Below, one piece after another: positions 9,511 through 18,870 of a stretch of DNA of 64,000 nucleotides. The notes under the pieces were generated by a model that saw nothing but the letters and a program-made list of their open reading frames with translations, did not search any database and had not been told where the DNA came from. Every line of letters starts with the position of its first letter. Within the stretch, counting starts at the first letter, position 1. Made by a program: the position numbers and the translations under genes. The stretch comes from an uncultured Lachnospiraceae bacterium (GTDB lineage: Bacteria; Bacillota; Clostridia; Lachnospirales; Lachnospiraceae): contig CAJTTT010000011.1 of NCBI GenBank assembly GCA_910579285.1, forward strand, positions 37,796-101,795, in the 5' to 3' direction.

Positions 9511-11033
9511 CGTATTTCACGCTGTGCCTCCCACTCGTCCCGGGGTATGGCAACCAGTGACTTTTTCCCAAAAAACAGCGCCATTTTCTGGTTTGTCCAC
9601 TCATCCTTGTCAAGCATGACGGGCAAATGTACAAGCGGCCCCTGCTCTCCCACAATAAAAGGCACCACCGCATCCTCCACACTATCATCGGTCAAAATCC
9701 CGGTAAGTTCGTCCATCTGTTCCTTATAGACAGCTGCCCTTCCCGTGTTCATATAATAATAGCACACATAACCCGTGCTGTTTTTCAGATCCGCGCGGCA
9801 GACGCCGAGAATGAGTAAGGCTGCTGCAAAGCCGGCTGCGTACACGGGCAGACGTAAATTCCCGTCCCCTCCGCCGCTCCTTTCACAAATCCATCCAAGA
9901 CCATAAAACAGACTTCCAAACAGCGCAAAGATAAACACCCAGAAAATGGTATTGGGAACGCCCACGGACACCGACCCGTCGGAGACCGATCCGCCCACAA
10001 ACACAACCGGCCAGTATACCGCGCAGTACAGCCCCCACAGATAAAGAATTACAAGGCCGGGGCATGGAAAATGCAGCTTCAGCTTAGGAACCGCCTCCCG
10101 CAGCATATCCCACATAAAAACCGCCGCCGCAATCATAGCCGCCATCGCCACAGGATACTCACGAAAAGACTCCCAGATTCCCTTGCTCCCCACCGCCAGG
10201 GCCGTACCGACCGCCTGTATCATCCCCGCCGCCGTGACATGGTACTGCGAACCGCCGCGCACCGCATTTCCAGGCGCAAGCGCACTGACCAGAAGCCCCG
10301 CCATCTCAATTGCCATAGGAATCAGCATAAAAAACACCCTGCGATCCTTCCAAAAAAGCAGCACCGTAAACAGAGCAAACATACCCAGCCCGAAAATTGC
10401 CGTCAGATAATTCGTGCCGCCAAGAAGCGTCATCCACACCGATGCCAGCACAAGATCCCTCCATCGGAATTCTGCCGCATAGCGGAAAAAACAGGCGCCG
10501 GCAGCCATTGCAAGCGCAAAGGGCACCGTGTAGTGCACAGCCCCGTTATACCAGAAAACCGCCGAGGTCTGATACGGCACAAACTGAATCAGCACAAGCA
10601 GAAGCACCGCGTCAAGCAGCAGAAAATCCCTTTTGGGCATATGCAGAAAACGCACCAACAGACAGTAAAGGAAATCTGATACGCCGCCCGTTAACAGTGC
10701 CGTCATCAGAACCGGAACAATCCAATATGCGTCATGCGAAAAAACCTCCGGCTGTAAGGAGAACAGGAAAATCGAAAACCAGGTTCCCTGCCACGAATAA
10801 TAATACTTTTTCACACTCGCAAAGGCCGCCTGTAAAACCCGCCATACCGAGTGCGTGTCCACCCACGCCAGATGGGTCAGCAGTCCAAAAGACCAGTCGT
10901 CTCCCGATGCCCTGTCCACACCGGCCAGCGCAAAAATGGGAAACAGGCTCAGAATAAATACCACAGCCGCCGCCCATGTCATAGGCGTTCTGATATTACT
11001 CATTTTTACGGCATCCATCCAGTTTCTCTTCAT
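9507..11033 (-). CDS. Polytopic membrane protein (DUF6056-like), possible GT-C glycosyltransferase
   Basis: A 508-residue protein with about ten to eleven hydrophobic helices. After the first helix comes DRASGDDWSFG, an acidic loop motif, then YSWQGTWFS. This layout resembles the DUF6056 / GT-C-like family found in Firmicute glycan clusters. It overlaps the upstream gene by ATGA, so the two membrane proteins are translationally coupled. The likely role is addition of a sugar from a polyprenyl-phosphate donor outside the membrane. Family assignment is by eye and moderate. Confidence 0.62.
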   Translation of the reverse strand: MKRNWMDAVKMSNIRTPMTWAAAVVFILSLFPIFALAGVDRASGDDWSFGLLTHLAWVDTHSVWRVLQAAFASVKKYYYSWQGTWFSIFLFSLQPEVFSHDAYWIVPVLMTALLTGGVSDFLYCLLVRFLHMPKRDFLLLDAVLLLVLIQFVPYQTSAVFWYNGAVHYTVPFALAMAAGACFFRYAAEFRWRDLVLASVWMTLLGGTNYLTAIFGLGMFALFTVLLFWKDRRVFFMLIPMAIEMAGLLVSALAPGNAVRGGSQYHVTAAGMIQAVGTALAVGSKGIWESFREYPVAMAAMIAAAVFMWDMLREAVPKLKLHFPCPGLVILYLWGLYCAVYWPVVFVGGSVSDGSVSVGVPNTIFWVFIFALFGSLFYGLGWICERSGGGDGNLRLPVYAAGFAAALLILGVCRADLKNSTGYVCYYYMNTGRAAVYKEQMDELTGILTDDSVEDAVVPFIVGEQGPLVHLPVMLDKDEWTNQKMALFFGKKSLVAIPRDEWEAQREIR

Positions 11034-12697
11034 TCGCTCCCTTCCTCCGCGCCACGCCAGGCGCCCCCGTCACTGCTGTAATACCATTTTGTGCAGTATT
11101 TATACATATACTGCAGATGACCTTCCGACAGCTTTCCGTTCCCGGAAGATATCCGCCTGCTCTGCGGCGCTTCGTCTCCCGCATCGTCAAACCGGGGCAT
11201 ATACAGCACCAGCTCTTGCGCCTCCGCAATGGAAGGTTCTGTGATGGGTTCCCTGCCTGCCGCGCTGACAAAATATACCCTGTCGTATTCCATGAGTTCA
11301 TCCGCCACAGCCCAGATGCACCACTCTTCCCCGGGATTATAGATATAGACCACAGGAATGTGCGCCGCCGCCTGCTCTCTGGCAAGGAGTGTCTCATTGC
11401 CGGACTGCGGATAGAGAAATACCACGTTCGCCCGCATATAACCAAGCACAACGACCATCATGCAAAAAGCTGCCCGTATTCCAACAGGACATTGCAGAAG
11501 AAAGGCTGCCCCCAGAAACAACAGCAGCACTGCAATCCCATATATCGGGAGCTGGTAGCGGTTAGAAGTGTTCCCCAGCAAAAGCGCGGTCTTAGACACC
11601 GCCAGAAAATACCCCGCCGCCGTAAAGAGCAGCATAAGAAATACCGTGACGGAAAAAGCGTCCGCCCCTTCCGGCTGCCCGGCCCGCGCCTTTCCCAATG
11701 GCAGACTGCACCGCCTGCCTTTCGCACCGGCCACGCGCACCGCCACAACGACAGCAGCAAATAGCAAAAGCAATATCCCCAGAAGGCCGCCGAACACATA
11801 CCTGTTCATCAGATCCCAGAAAAAGCCAAGCCGCTCAAACGTGTTGGACAGATCAAAAAAATTTTCTGTCGCCTGCGCCCCCCGCTGTCCTTTGAACATC
11901 TGTCCTGGAAAAGCCGGATAGGTCAAATACGCCAAAACGAATGCAAATCCTTGAAAAAGTCCGTACCGCAGGCAGTTTTTAATATCCCTGTCCCGCCACA
12001 GAAGCCAGACGCCAAAAGCCGACGCCAGGAAGAACAGAAAAATAAAATAGTAATACTGCGTCAGGAAACCCACATAAGTGACCACCGCCATAGCGGCAAG
12101 AGTTTTCATAGACAGCCCGGATGCCCGCCGCACAGCCCGCACATGCAGGACAGCGCAGAGCAGCACAAAGGTGGTCAGCATCTCGTACATCCTGATAAAC
12201 ACCACACCGCTCATGGCCGCCGGGCTGAATCCATAGACAAAAGTTACGAGAAAGGGCAGGTACTTGTCCCCTCCCGCAGTTAAATATGACAAATATGTCA
12301 GTAATATGAGATTGATGCCATGAAAAAGAAGATTCACTGACAGCCCGATCCACTTGGAAAACACACCGGGCACCAGGGAGGCCGCTGTGTGGAATACCCA
12401 GTAATACATAGGCGGATGTACATCCCAGGACTGCACCTGTTTCACCAGTCCATACTGAAACCGTTCCTCTGGAAGCACCACAAATTCATTGCGGTATGCA
12501 TCCCTCTCCATCCATTTCCCATCTTCCACATAAAATCCGTTGGTCCGCGCGGTGGAGTAGTATGTGTAAAACTCATCCTCATGGAATCCCTGTTTCTGGG
12601 CACAGAACCAGAAAGCCGCTGCCATCTGCAAAATCCAGAGTGCGATAAAGCAAATGAAATATTTTGTTTTTATCCTGCTGCCCTTTAACTCACCCAT
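11030..12697 (-). CDS. Probable GT39/ArnT-like membrane glycosyltransferase
   Basis: A 555-residue polytopic protein. Directly after the first helix stands HEDEFYTYYS, the acidic motif of the first external loop in PMT/ArnT GT-C enzymes, and further on WDVHPPMYYWVFH resembles the HPP(L/G) motif of the same family. About ten helices follow, then a C-terminal extracytoplasmic region. The ribosome site is GAAGGAAATAGCAGAT. It is coupled to the downstream membrane protein by an ATGA overlap. The substrate is not determinable, but a DPM1-like donor synthase is encoded in the same cluster. Confidence 0.75.
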   Translation of the reverse strand: MGELKGSRIKTKYFICFIALWILQMAAAFWFCAQKQGFHEDEFYTYYSTARTNGFYVEDGKWMERDAYRNEFVVLPEERFQYGLVKQVQSWDVHPPMYYWVFHTAASLVPGVFSKWIGLSVNLLFHGINLILLTYLSYLTAGGDKYLPFLVTFVYGFSPAAMSGVVFIRMYEMLTTFVLLCAVLHVRAVRRASGLSMKTLAAMAVVTYVGFLTQYYYFIFLFFLASAFGVWLLWRDRDIKNCLRYGLFQGFAFVLAYLTYPAFPGQMFKGQRGAQATENFFDLSNTFERLGFFWDLMNRYVFGGLLGILLLLFAAVVVAVRVAGAKGRRCSLPLGKARAGQPEGADAFSVTVFLMLLFTAAGYFLAVSKTALLLGNTSNRYQLPIYGIAVLLLFLGAAFLLQCPVGIRAAFCMMVVVLGYMRANVVFLYPQSGNETLLAREQAAAHIPVVYIYNPGEEWCIWAVADELMEYDRVYFVSAAGREPITEPSIAEAQELVLYMPRFDDAGDEAPQSRRISSGNGKLSEGHLQYMYKYCTKWYYSSDGGAWRGAEEGSE

Positions 12698-12773
12698 ATC
12701 TGCTATTTCCTTCAGCCATCCTTCTATACATTGCGCTTCGCGCTGTACCCGTCCCCTGTTCGGTTTCAGGCTT

Positions 12774-13775
12774 CTACCGGCTCCTGGATTTCTCCCTCCG
12801 CTTCATCTTCCACGCGTGCACACTCCTGACTGTCCGGGGCGCTGCTGTGAGAAGGAGCAGATACCCCTTATTCTTCCCTGTCAGGTAGGGATTTTTTACC
12901 GTGTCTCCCACATGCCTTCTGAGATACCGTTTCACCTTCTTATAAAATGCGTTGTCCCCTCTCATCTGGGAAAGAGGCACATGCAGCATATATTCCAGCC
13001 TCTGGTAGAGATTGAAACGCACTGCGTGCTCATGCAGACCGGGATATTTCCGATCCACAAGCTGCTGCACCTTATCCGCGTTCTCCACAATATCCAGAAA
13101 CACCCGCGAGAAACTGTCCTTCGTCCGCTTTCTGGTGGTGCTCTCCTGCCTGCACACCACATGGTAGCCCTGCCTGGGCAAAATTCCGATTCCCGGAATC
13201 TCCTGTAAAATCTTAAGGAGCAGCCAGAAATCCTCGTTCAGTTCTCCTTCCGGGAATCGGTGTCCTTCAAAGACTTCCCGTGTAAACAGCTTCGTACAAA
13301 AAGAGCTGTCCCCCCGGTGGAGCAGAAGCTCTTTTATAAAAGTTTCGGAATCACAGAACCGCTCCTTTTCCGGCGGAATGCACACATCTGGCAGCCGTCT
13401 TCCCTCCTCGTCCACCTCGTCTCTGGAAATCTGCGCCACAGGATATTTCCCCGCCTCCAGAGCACACGCCAGTTCCTCATAGACATAAGTGTCCACATAA
13501 TCATCGCTGTCCACAAACCCGATATATTCCCCGGAGGCCAGCGAAAGCCCCAAATTTCTGGCGGAAGAAGCGCCTCCGTTTTCCTTATGGCGCACGAGAA
13601 TGCGCTCATCTGCCGCCAGCCTTTCACAGAGTTCGCCTGTGCCGTCCGTGGAACCGTCGTCAATCAGAAGAATCTCCAGATTGGCGTATGTCTGGGCGCA
13701 GAGGGAACGCACGCACCTTTCCAGACATCCTATGGAGTTGTAAACTGGCACGATCACGCTGATTTTTTTTGACAT
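12774..13775 (-). CDS. Family 2 glycosyltransferase
   Basis: A 333-residue GT-A transferase. SVIVPVYNS at the N-terminus, IDDGSTDGT near residue 38, GGASSARN near 75 and the metal-binding VDSDDYVD near 91 are all present. The C-terminal half is basic, ending KMKRREKSRSR, which suits association with the membrane surface. The start ATG follows GGAAGGGAACAGG. It belongs to the minus-strand glycan cluster. Confidence 0.9.
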   Translation of the reverse strand: MSKKISVIVPVYNSIGCLERCVRSLCAQTYANLEILLIDDGSTDGTGELCERLAADERILVRHKENGGASSARNLGLSLASGEYIGFVDSDDYVDTYVYEELACALEAGKYPVAQISRDEVDEEGRRLPDVCIPPEKERFCDSETFIKELLLHRGDSSFCTKLFTREVFEGHRFPEGELNEDFWLLLKILQEIPGIGILPRQGYHVVCRQESTTRKRTKDSFSRVFLDIVENADKVQQLVDRKYPGLHEHAVRFNLYQRLEYMLHVPLSQMRGDNAFYKKVKRYLRRHVGDTVKNPYLTGKNKGYLLLLTAAPRTVRSVHAWKMKRREKSRSR

Positions 13776-13858
13776 CCTGTTCCCTTCCGCCTCTCTCCTA
13801 TGTCACAGTTCCTCCACCGGCCGACTGTAACCTTCATACCGTGCTGCCCTCATCCCGC

Positions 13859-15028
13859 CTAAGACGATGGCAGAAACCTGCCCGGCTTGATAATGGGGGC
13901 CTCGCTCAACGGCCCTTCCTCCTCCGGGCTTATCCTTCCCCGCCGCATGCCGTCCACAAACCGCAGAAGGGCAGAGGCCGCATGCTCCGCATTCCAGATA
14001 TCCCTAATCGTTTCGTAGGCAGCACGCCCCATGCCCTTTCTCTCCTCCCAGTTTTCAAAAAGATCCAGCACCAGCGTCTCCATTTTCTCATACCGTCCGC
14101 CGGGATAAAGCAGGCCGTTTTCCCCGTGGCGGATCAGATACGGCGCCGCACCTACGCGGGCGTCAACCACTTCCACACATCCGCTGTTCATGCCCTCATT
14201 GACCACCGCGCCCCAACCCTCAAGCTGATTGCTGGTAAAGAGATGAATGTGGCATTTCTCCATCACGTCCCGCACCCGATCCGGTTTCGTATAACCGTAG
14301 AACACAAAATCGTCCGACAGGCCTTCCCGCTCCACTTCCGCTTTGACCGCGGCTTCCAGTTCACCGCCGCCCAGCATGTGCATGCAGTAAGCGTATCCCT
14401 TCTTCCGAAGCGTTTTTCCGATCCGCACCGCGTACTCCGGGTGCTTTAAAGGAATAAACCGCCCTGCCCAGACGATATGTAAAGGCCCGTCTTTTGGCTT
14501 CATTTCCTCAAAGGCCGTATCGCTGTAGGTCCTTAGTTTCGTAAAATATCCCCACTTAAAAAGCTTCCCCGGATATGCGCCGATCATATGAAAATCCGAG
14601 GCCGTGTAGGCCCCCGCACAGAGCATACAGATATTTTGTCCCCGGTATCTGATGTGCTCCCGGTATTTCGCTGCAAGCCCTCTCGGAGACACCGCCTTCC
14701 ACTGTCCTTCCCGGTACAGCCGTTCGCTCACGCGGAGCGTAGTCCTGCCCGACTGCAGTCTCGGCGTCACAATATCCTCCCTGCCCGTCCATCCAAAAAG
14801 CACCACATCGCTTTCCATAATCCGTTTCAGGCACTCGTACTCATCCTCGTAAAGACACATGACATAAGGTATTTCGTCTACGGCAACGCTCCATCCCATC
14901 TCCACACGCTCCGCCTCCATAGGCATCGTCTGGATAAAGACAAATCCTTTCCCAAGCCGCTTATAGAGCGCCTCGCAGAAGGGGAGCTGATGATGGTTGA
15001 TGTAGTTTGATACAAAGGTAAAAGTCAT
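13859..15028 (-). CDS. GT4-family glycosyltransferase
   Basis: A 389-residue GT-B fold enzyme. The C-terminal domain has HIVWAGRFIPLKHPEYAVRI, HMLGGGELE and NQLEGWGAVVNEGMNSGC, the usual GT4 donor-binding segments with the EX7E-type region in the last one. The N-terminus is the acceptor domain (FVSNYINHHQLPF). It is cytoplasmic and uses a nucleotide-sugar. The ribosome site is CGGAGGAAGTAAT. Confidence 0.87.
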   Translation of the reverse strand: MTFTFVSNYINHHQLPFCEALYKRLGKGFVFIQTMPMEAERVEMGWSVAVDEIPYVMCLYEDEYECLKRIMESDVVLFGWTGREDIVTPRLQSGRTTLRVSERLYREGQWKAVSPRGLAAKYREHIRYRGQNICMLCAGAYTASDFHMIGAYPGKLFKWGYFTKLRTYSDTAFEEMKPKDGPLHIVWAGRFIPLKHPEYAVRIGKTLRKKGYAYCMHMLGGGELEAAVKAEVEREGLSDDFVFYGYTKPDRVRDVMEKCHIHLFTSNQLEGWGAVVNEGMNSGCVEVVDARVGAAPYLIRHGENGLLYPGGRYEKMETLVLDLFENWEERKGMGRAAYETIRDIWNAEHAASALLRFVDGMRRGRISPEEEGPLSEAPIIKPGRFLPSS

Positions 15029-15078
15029 ATTACTTCCTCCGCGGAGAATGCTGTGAGCGGCTAAAACTTCTTTTCACC

Positions 15079-16365
15079 CTATTCCGCCATCTCCCTGTAA
15101 ATATGCATCAGACGGTAATAGTTCTGATCTGCGTCATGGTTGATGCGGGCGTGCTTTCTTGCATTGTCTGAAAGCCGGTCCACAATGGCCTCCTTGGTAA
15201 ACACTTCCATAATACTGTCCGCCAGCGCGTCCACATCCCCCGGCGGATAAAGAAATCCGTCCCCGCCGTCTGTCAGAATGTTATGTATGCCGCCCACATT
15301 GGCCGCCACACAGGGCACGCCTAAAAGCATTGCCTCCCCAACGGAATTGGGAGAATTTTCAAGTACCGAGGGACAGACGAAAACCTGACAGCTCAGATAC
15401 TGTTTCTTCATCTCCTCCGCATCGATGCGGCCAAGCATATTGATCTTTTCCTCCAGATGGTTTTCCCGGATCAGCTTTTTTAGATATTTGCCGTATGCGG
15501 GGAGCTTCAGAGCCTCCTTCCACGTCTCCGCCTTCAGAATATCCGCACCCGCCACATAAACCTCCGCATCCGGGAACTGTTCCAGAATCTTGGGCATGGC
15601 CTGCAGCAGGTAGTGGAATCCCTTAAGCGGATAATCTCCCTGGCTCAAAAAAATCCGATGAGTCTGGCAGTTGTTTTTGTTCCATCTGTCACGGTAAAAC
15701 ACGCTGCGCAGCGTCTCGTTGAGGAAATGATAAACCGCGTTCGGATTCATCTTCGCCGTCTCCGCCCGGTCAAAATCGGTGCGGCCCGCTATATGTCCCA
15801 CCCGCTTAATGGCCTCAATCTCGTATTCTCCCCGTTTCTCAAACTTTTTCTGCTGCTGTCTGATGCTGTCCTTCCTGACCCTGTCGCGGAAGGTACTCTG
15901 TCTTTGTACCTTCACCGGCAGATCCGCCATATATACCTTTGCAATAGCAGAAACAAGACCCTGAATGCCGATCAACGTACGTTCAGGCCGGTCAAAGACT
16001 TTAATCGACGCCAGCGCATGAGGAAATTCCGTGCCGAACACATGCAGGATATCCGGCTCAAAATCGTTGATGATCAGTTCAAAATGTTTCTCAAGCGCCG
16101 TGTCATAGCGCTCCGGCGCAGTCAGATCCTCCACAAAACCGTAACAGTGGCAGGAAATATTCTCACCCAAAGGCATCATGCGGTCAAAATTCCCCAAAGA
16201 CTCGTCCACCGGGAACGCAATGCCCAACTCAATACGGTTCCTCTCCTGCTCCATCACCACCCGGTCCAGCAGCCCGGAAAGCCAGCCTTCCCTGTTGCTG
16301 CAGGGAAGATTTAATCTTTTGGCAATCGCCGGCAGCATAATATTGCATACCCACAAAACCTTCAT
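15079..16365 (-). CDS. GT4-family glycosyltransferase
   Basis: A 428-residue GT-B enzyme. FLSQGDYPLKGFHYLLQAM, EVYVAGADI and CPSVLENSPNSVGEAMLLGVP are the GT4 donor-site blocks; in the last one the two glutamates are E-N-S-P-N-S-V-G-E. The N-terminal half includes DILHVFGTE, typical of the acceptor domain. It is unlike its GT4 neighbour at the N-terminus, so the two probably add different sugars. The ribosome site is ACGGAGGTACAATCAG. Confidence 0.88.
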   Translation of the reverse strand: MKVLWVCNIMLPAIAKRLNLPCSNREGWLSGLLDRVVMEQERNRIELGIAFPVDESLGNFDRMMPLGENISCHCYGFVEDLTAPERYDTALEKHFELIINDFEPDILHVFGTEFPHALASIKVFDRPERTLIGIQGLVSAIAKVYMADLPVKVQRQSTFRDRVRKDSIRQQQKKFEKRGEYEIEAIKRVGHIAGRTDFDRAETAKMNPNAVYHFLNETLRSVFYRDRWNKNNCQTHRIFLSQGDYPLKGFHYLLQAMPKILEQFPDAEVYVAGADILKAETWKEALKLPAYGKYLKKLIRENHLEEKINMLGRIDAEEMKKQYLSCQVFVCPSVLENSPNSVGEAMLLGVPCVAANVGGIHNILTDGGDGFLYPPGDVDALADSIMEVFTKEAIVDRLSDNARKHARINHDADQNYYRLMHIYREMAE

Positions 16366-16423
16366 CTGATTGTACCTCCGTATTCCTTCTCACTTTAAGC
16401 ATATTTCGCGGGGCGATACAAAT

Positions 16424-17305
16424 CTAGCGCCTTCCGCCCTCTGTCTTTCCATACAACGCCGCCTTCAGCTTCTGATAGATGCCCGCTGTCGCCTCATGGG
16501 ATGCGAGAGCTGTCCGAAGCGGCGCAAGCGTGCAAAGCATCACCATCCTGTACTTTAAAATCTGCCCGCGGCTCATGTATTTTTTCACGATATGTGCATG
16601 TTCCACTGCCGACTGCTTCCTGTTTTTTCTGTCCTCCGAAAAACCCTCCCCCTCATAGGAAGCCACCGTCAGCGGCATATAAACCATAGACGCGCGCGCC
16701 CGGTAATAACACCAGAGAAAATGTTCATAATCCGCACGGACTCTGTAACACGTCCGAAATCCCCTCTTCACAAGAAGCCGCCTGTCATAAAAACATGCCT
16801 GATGGCAGGGAACATTGCGGTAACAGGCGAAATCGTCTATCACGGGATTGGACATCACATGGGCGCCCGTGGACCGCTCCACGATATTGCCGTAAAAAAC
16901 CGCCGGCCGCGGACGCCTTTTTTCGCCGCCTCTGCTCTGCTTTCCATTGTCTGTCCCGGGCGCCGCCGTTTTGCCGTGCTTTTCAATCTCCCGTCTCACC
17001 CCGGCCAGAACCTCCTCATCTGCGAAATAGTCTCCGCAGTTAAGGAAAAACAGATACTGCCCCGCCGCGTGGGAAACGGCCCGGTTCATGGCATCGTAAA
17101 TCCCCTCGTCCCGTTCTCTGAAAAGTTTCAGATCCGCTCCTGTGCGCAGCTTCTCCACCGACCCGTCCGTGGACAGCCCGTCCTGTACAATGATCTCATA
17201 ATTCGTCTCCGTCTGTTCCCGGATGCTTGCGATCGTTTTCTGTAATTTTTCTCCTGCGTTGCGGCAGACTACAATGATGCTGAACGTCATACTTTTTATC
17301 CCCAT
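16424..17305 (-). CDS. Family 2 glycosyltransferase (WcaA-like)
   Basis: A 293-residue GT2 enzyme starting MGIKSMTFSIIVVCRNAG. VQDGLSTDGS and FLNCGDYFAD (in place of DXD) resemble GT2 members of colanic-acid type clusters. The start at 17305 has AAAAGGAAGCATT upstream. A longer frame to 17416 would add 37 residues encoded by one unit of the 129-bp tandem repeat and is rejected as the start. The repeat lies directly in the leader of this gene, so repeat number could affect its expression. Confidence 0.85.
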   Translation of the reverse strand: MGIKSMTFSIIVVCRNAGEKLQKTIASIREQTETNYEIIVQDGLSTDGSVEKLRTGADLKLFRERDEGIYDAMNRAVSHAAGQYLFFLNCGDYFADEEVLAGVRREIEKHGKTAAPGTDNGKQSRGGEKRRPRPAVFYGNIVERSTGAHVMSNPVIDDFACYRNVPCHQACFYDRRLLVKRGFRTCYRVRADYEHFLWCYYRARASMVYMPLTVASYEGEGFSEDRKNRKQSAVEHAHIVKKYMSRGQILKYRMVMLCTLAPLRTALASHEATAGIYQKLKAALYGKTEGGRR

Positions 17306-17320
17306 AATGCTTCCTTTTGC

Positions 17321-17615
17321 GCATTCGTCCGAAAGCCAGCTTTCTCCCGCCTGCTCCCTTATTTCATCGCCGTGCTCATTCGCAAAATCGCATCTCCGAT
17401 GCTTCTTTTTGCTCATGTTCGGGCTCTCGCCCTATAGATATATGGCGCAGCATTCGTCCGAAAGCCAGCTTTCTCCCGCCTGCTCCCTTATTTCATCGCC
17501 GTGCTCATTCGCAAAATCGCATCTCCGATGCTTCTTTTTGCTCATGTTCGGGCTCTCGCCCTATAGATATATGGCGCAGCATTCGTCCGAAAGCCAGCTT
17601 TCTCCCGCCTGCTCC
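17321..17615. repeat. 129-bp tandem repeat, 2.3 copies, rich in hairpins
   Basis: Copies begin at 17321, 17450 and 17579; the first two are complete and apparently identical, and the third stops after 37 bp. The unit is 43 codons long. Read on the minus strand each full unit holds three short stems: GGGC-GAGA-GCCC (a GNRA-type loop), GCATC-GGA-GATGC and GAAAGC-TG-GCTTTC. The 11-bp sequence AGATATATGGC near the end of the units recurs inverted just after the partial copy (17616-17626). The array fills the gap (17306-17640) between the EpsG gene and a GT2 gene. Confidence 0.9.
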
Positions 17616-17640
17616 GCCATATATCTGCACGGCTCTGCGC

Positions 17641-18870
17641 TTACGTCACATCTGACAAAATGTCTACCATTTCGTGGAAGAAAAATGTCTTGTAGGGCAG
17701 GATCAGCACGCCGTCATTGGCGCCCTTTTTCAGATACATGGCGAAATATGCCACCGCCGCTATGAGAATGCCCGCCCGGAAAAGACGCCGCCATTTTTTA
17801 TCGGGCACCGCCTTTAAAAGCATCGGCAAAAACAATATCTGGCTCACCATCAGATAATATCCGATCCGCGAGATAATGGGCAGAAAGGAGCAGAACACAT
17901 AGAGAACGAGCGCACCCAGGTTTAAATATGTGTAAAACCAGAAGCGCCTGTTCCACGCTTTCTCTTCCTCTATATTCATGCCACGTTTTTCGTCCTTTAT
18001 GCCCGCTTTCCATCCGGCATTTTCTGCACACTCTTCAAATCCTGTGTTTTCTCCCACAATTCGCTTATGGCAGTCTTCCCGGCGCCGCATCCAGGATACA
18101 ATTCCCGCAAAGAGAAGAACCGCAGCACATCGCAGAATGCTGATATAGCTTGTGCCGCCCTCCAGATACTCTGTATCCTCATAAGTCGGATACAGAAAAA
18201 CCACCAGTTTCAGATAAAACTCCTGTAAAAACAAGAAGGTACTGCAAAAAGCCGCCGCTATGGCAAGCTGCCATTTTTTCCACGAAAGAGACGCCAGAAA
18301 ATAGAGTGGAATCACTACCAGAAGCGACTTGTGGAAAGCCGCGCCCAAACACACCAGAACCACAAATCTTCCCCACTGCCTCCGCAGCACGAACTTCATG
18401 GAGTAGAGCGCCAGGGCGAGCGCCAGATAGTAGCGCACCGTGCTGAACGTCTGAAAATAATACCCCAGCGTCATAAACAGGAAAAAAGTCAGCCCAAATT
18501 CATCGCTCTGCTCGTACATGGCAAGCAGGAAAAACAACACTGTCACAAAGGAATAAAATGCAAATACCAACAAAAAATTTTCAAAGCCCGACAGTCCATA
18601 AATCAGTTTGACCAGCAGATTAAATCCGATCTCCGTTGGCACATAGGCATCGCAGTTGACAAGATGCATGAACTCCACATACTTTGCGTAATCATTGCCC
18701 ACATTGAGCCTGCACGCGGAGAGCAGAAACAAAATCAGAAAAATAGCCGTCAGACAGACGCGGTTACAGAGCTGCTGTCTCGTGATTGTATGGGATTTTC
18801 CCGCCGGATGGCTGTCCACCAGACTTGCAAGAAGCGCCGTCACAGCCGCAATCGTGATATATAAAATCAT
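17641..18870 (-). CDS. EpsG-family polysaccharide polymerase (Wzy-like)
   Basis: A 409-residue protein with about ten membrane helices. CRLNVGNDYAKYVEFM after helix 2 and TVRYYLALALALYSMKF with AAFHKSLLVVIPLYF are the conserved blocks of the EpsG family, which joins lipid-linked repeat units outside the membrane. A hydrophilic insert of about 45 residues near position 285-330 is unusual and probably a cytoplasmic loop. The start overlaps the upstream gene by ATGA. The 129-bp repeat array begins shortly after its stop. Confidence 0.85.
   Translation of the reverse strand: MILYITIAAVTALLASLVDSHPAGKSHTITRQQLCNRVCLTAIFLILFLLSACRLNVGNDYAKYVEFMHLVNCDAYVPTEIGFNLLVKLIYGLSGFENFLLVFAFYSFVTVLFFLLAMYEQSDEFGLTFFLFMTLGYYFQTFSTVRYYLALALALYSMKFVLRRQWGRFVVLVCLGAAFHKSLLVVIPLYFLASLSWKKWQLAIAAAFCSTFLFLQEFYLKLVVFLYPTYEDTEYLEGGTSYISILRCAAVLLFAGIVSWMRRREDCHKRIVGENTGFEECAENAGWKAGIKDEKRGMNIEEEKAWNRRFWFYTYLNLGALVLYVFCSFLPIISRIGYYLMVSQILFLPMLLKAVPDKKWRRLFRAGILIAAVAYFAMYLKKGANDGVLILPYKTFFFHEMVDILSDVT

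Noticed and set aside
17306..17416. Extended N-terminus of the GT2 gene through the repeat
   Set aside because: The internal ATG at 17305 has a good ribosome site, and normal GT2 proteins begin there.
17321..17615. CRISPR array
   Set aside because: Units are directly joined with no spacers, and no cas gene is present.
17223..17765. Plus-strand frame with 43-residue protein repeats
   Set aside because: The repeat unit is 129 bp, so any frame that is open in one copy stays open; no start signal or domain supports a protein.
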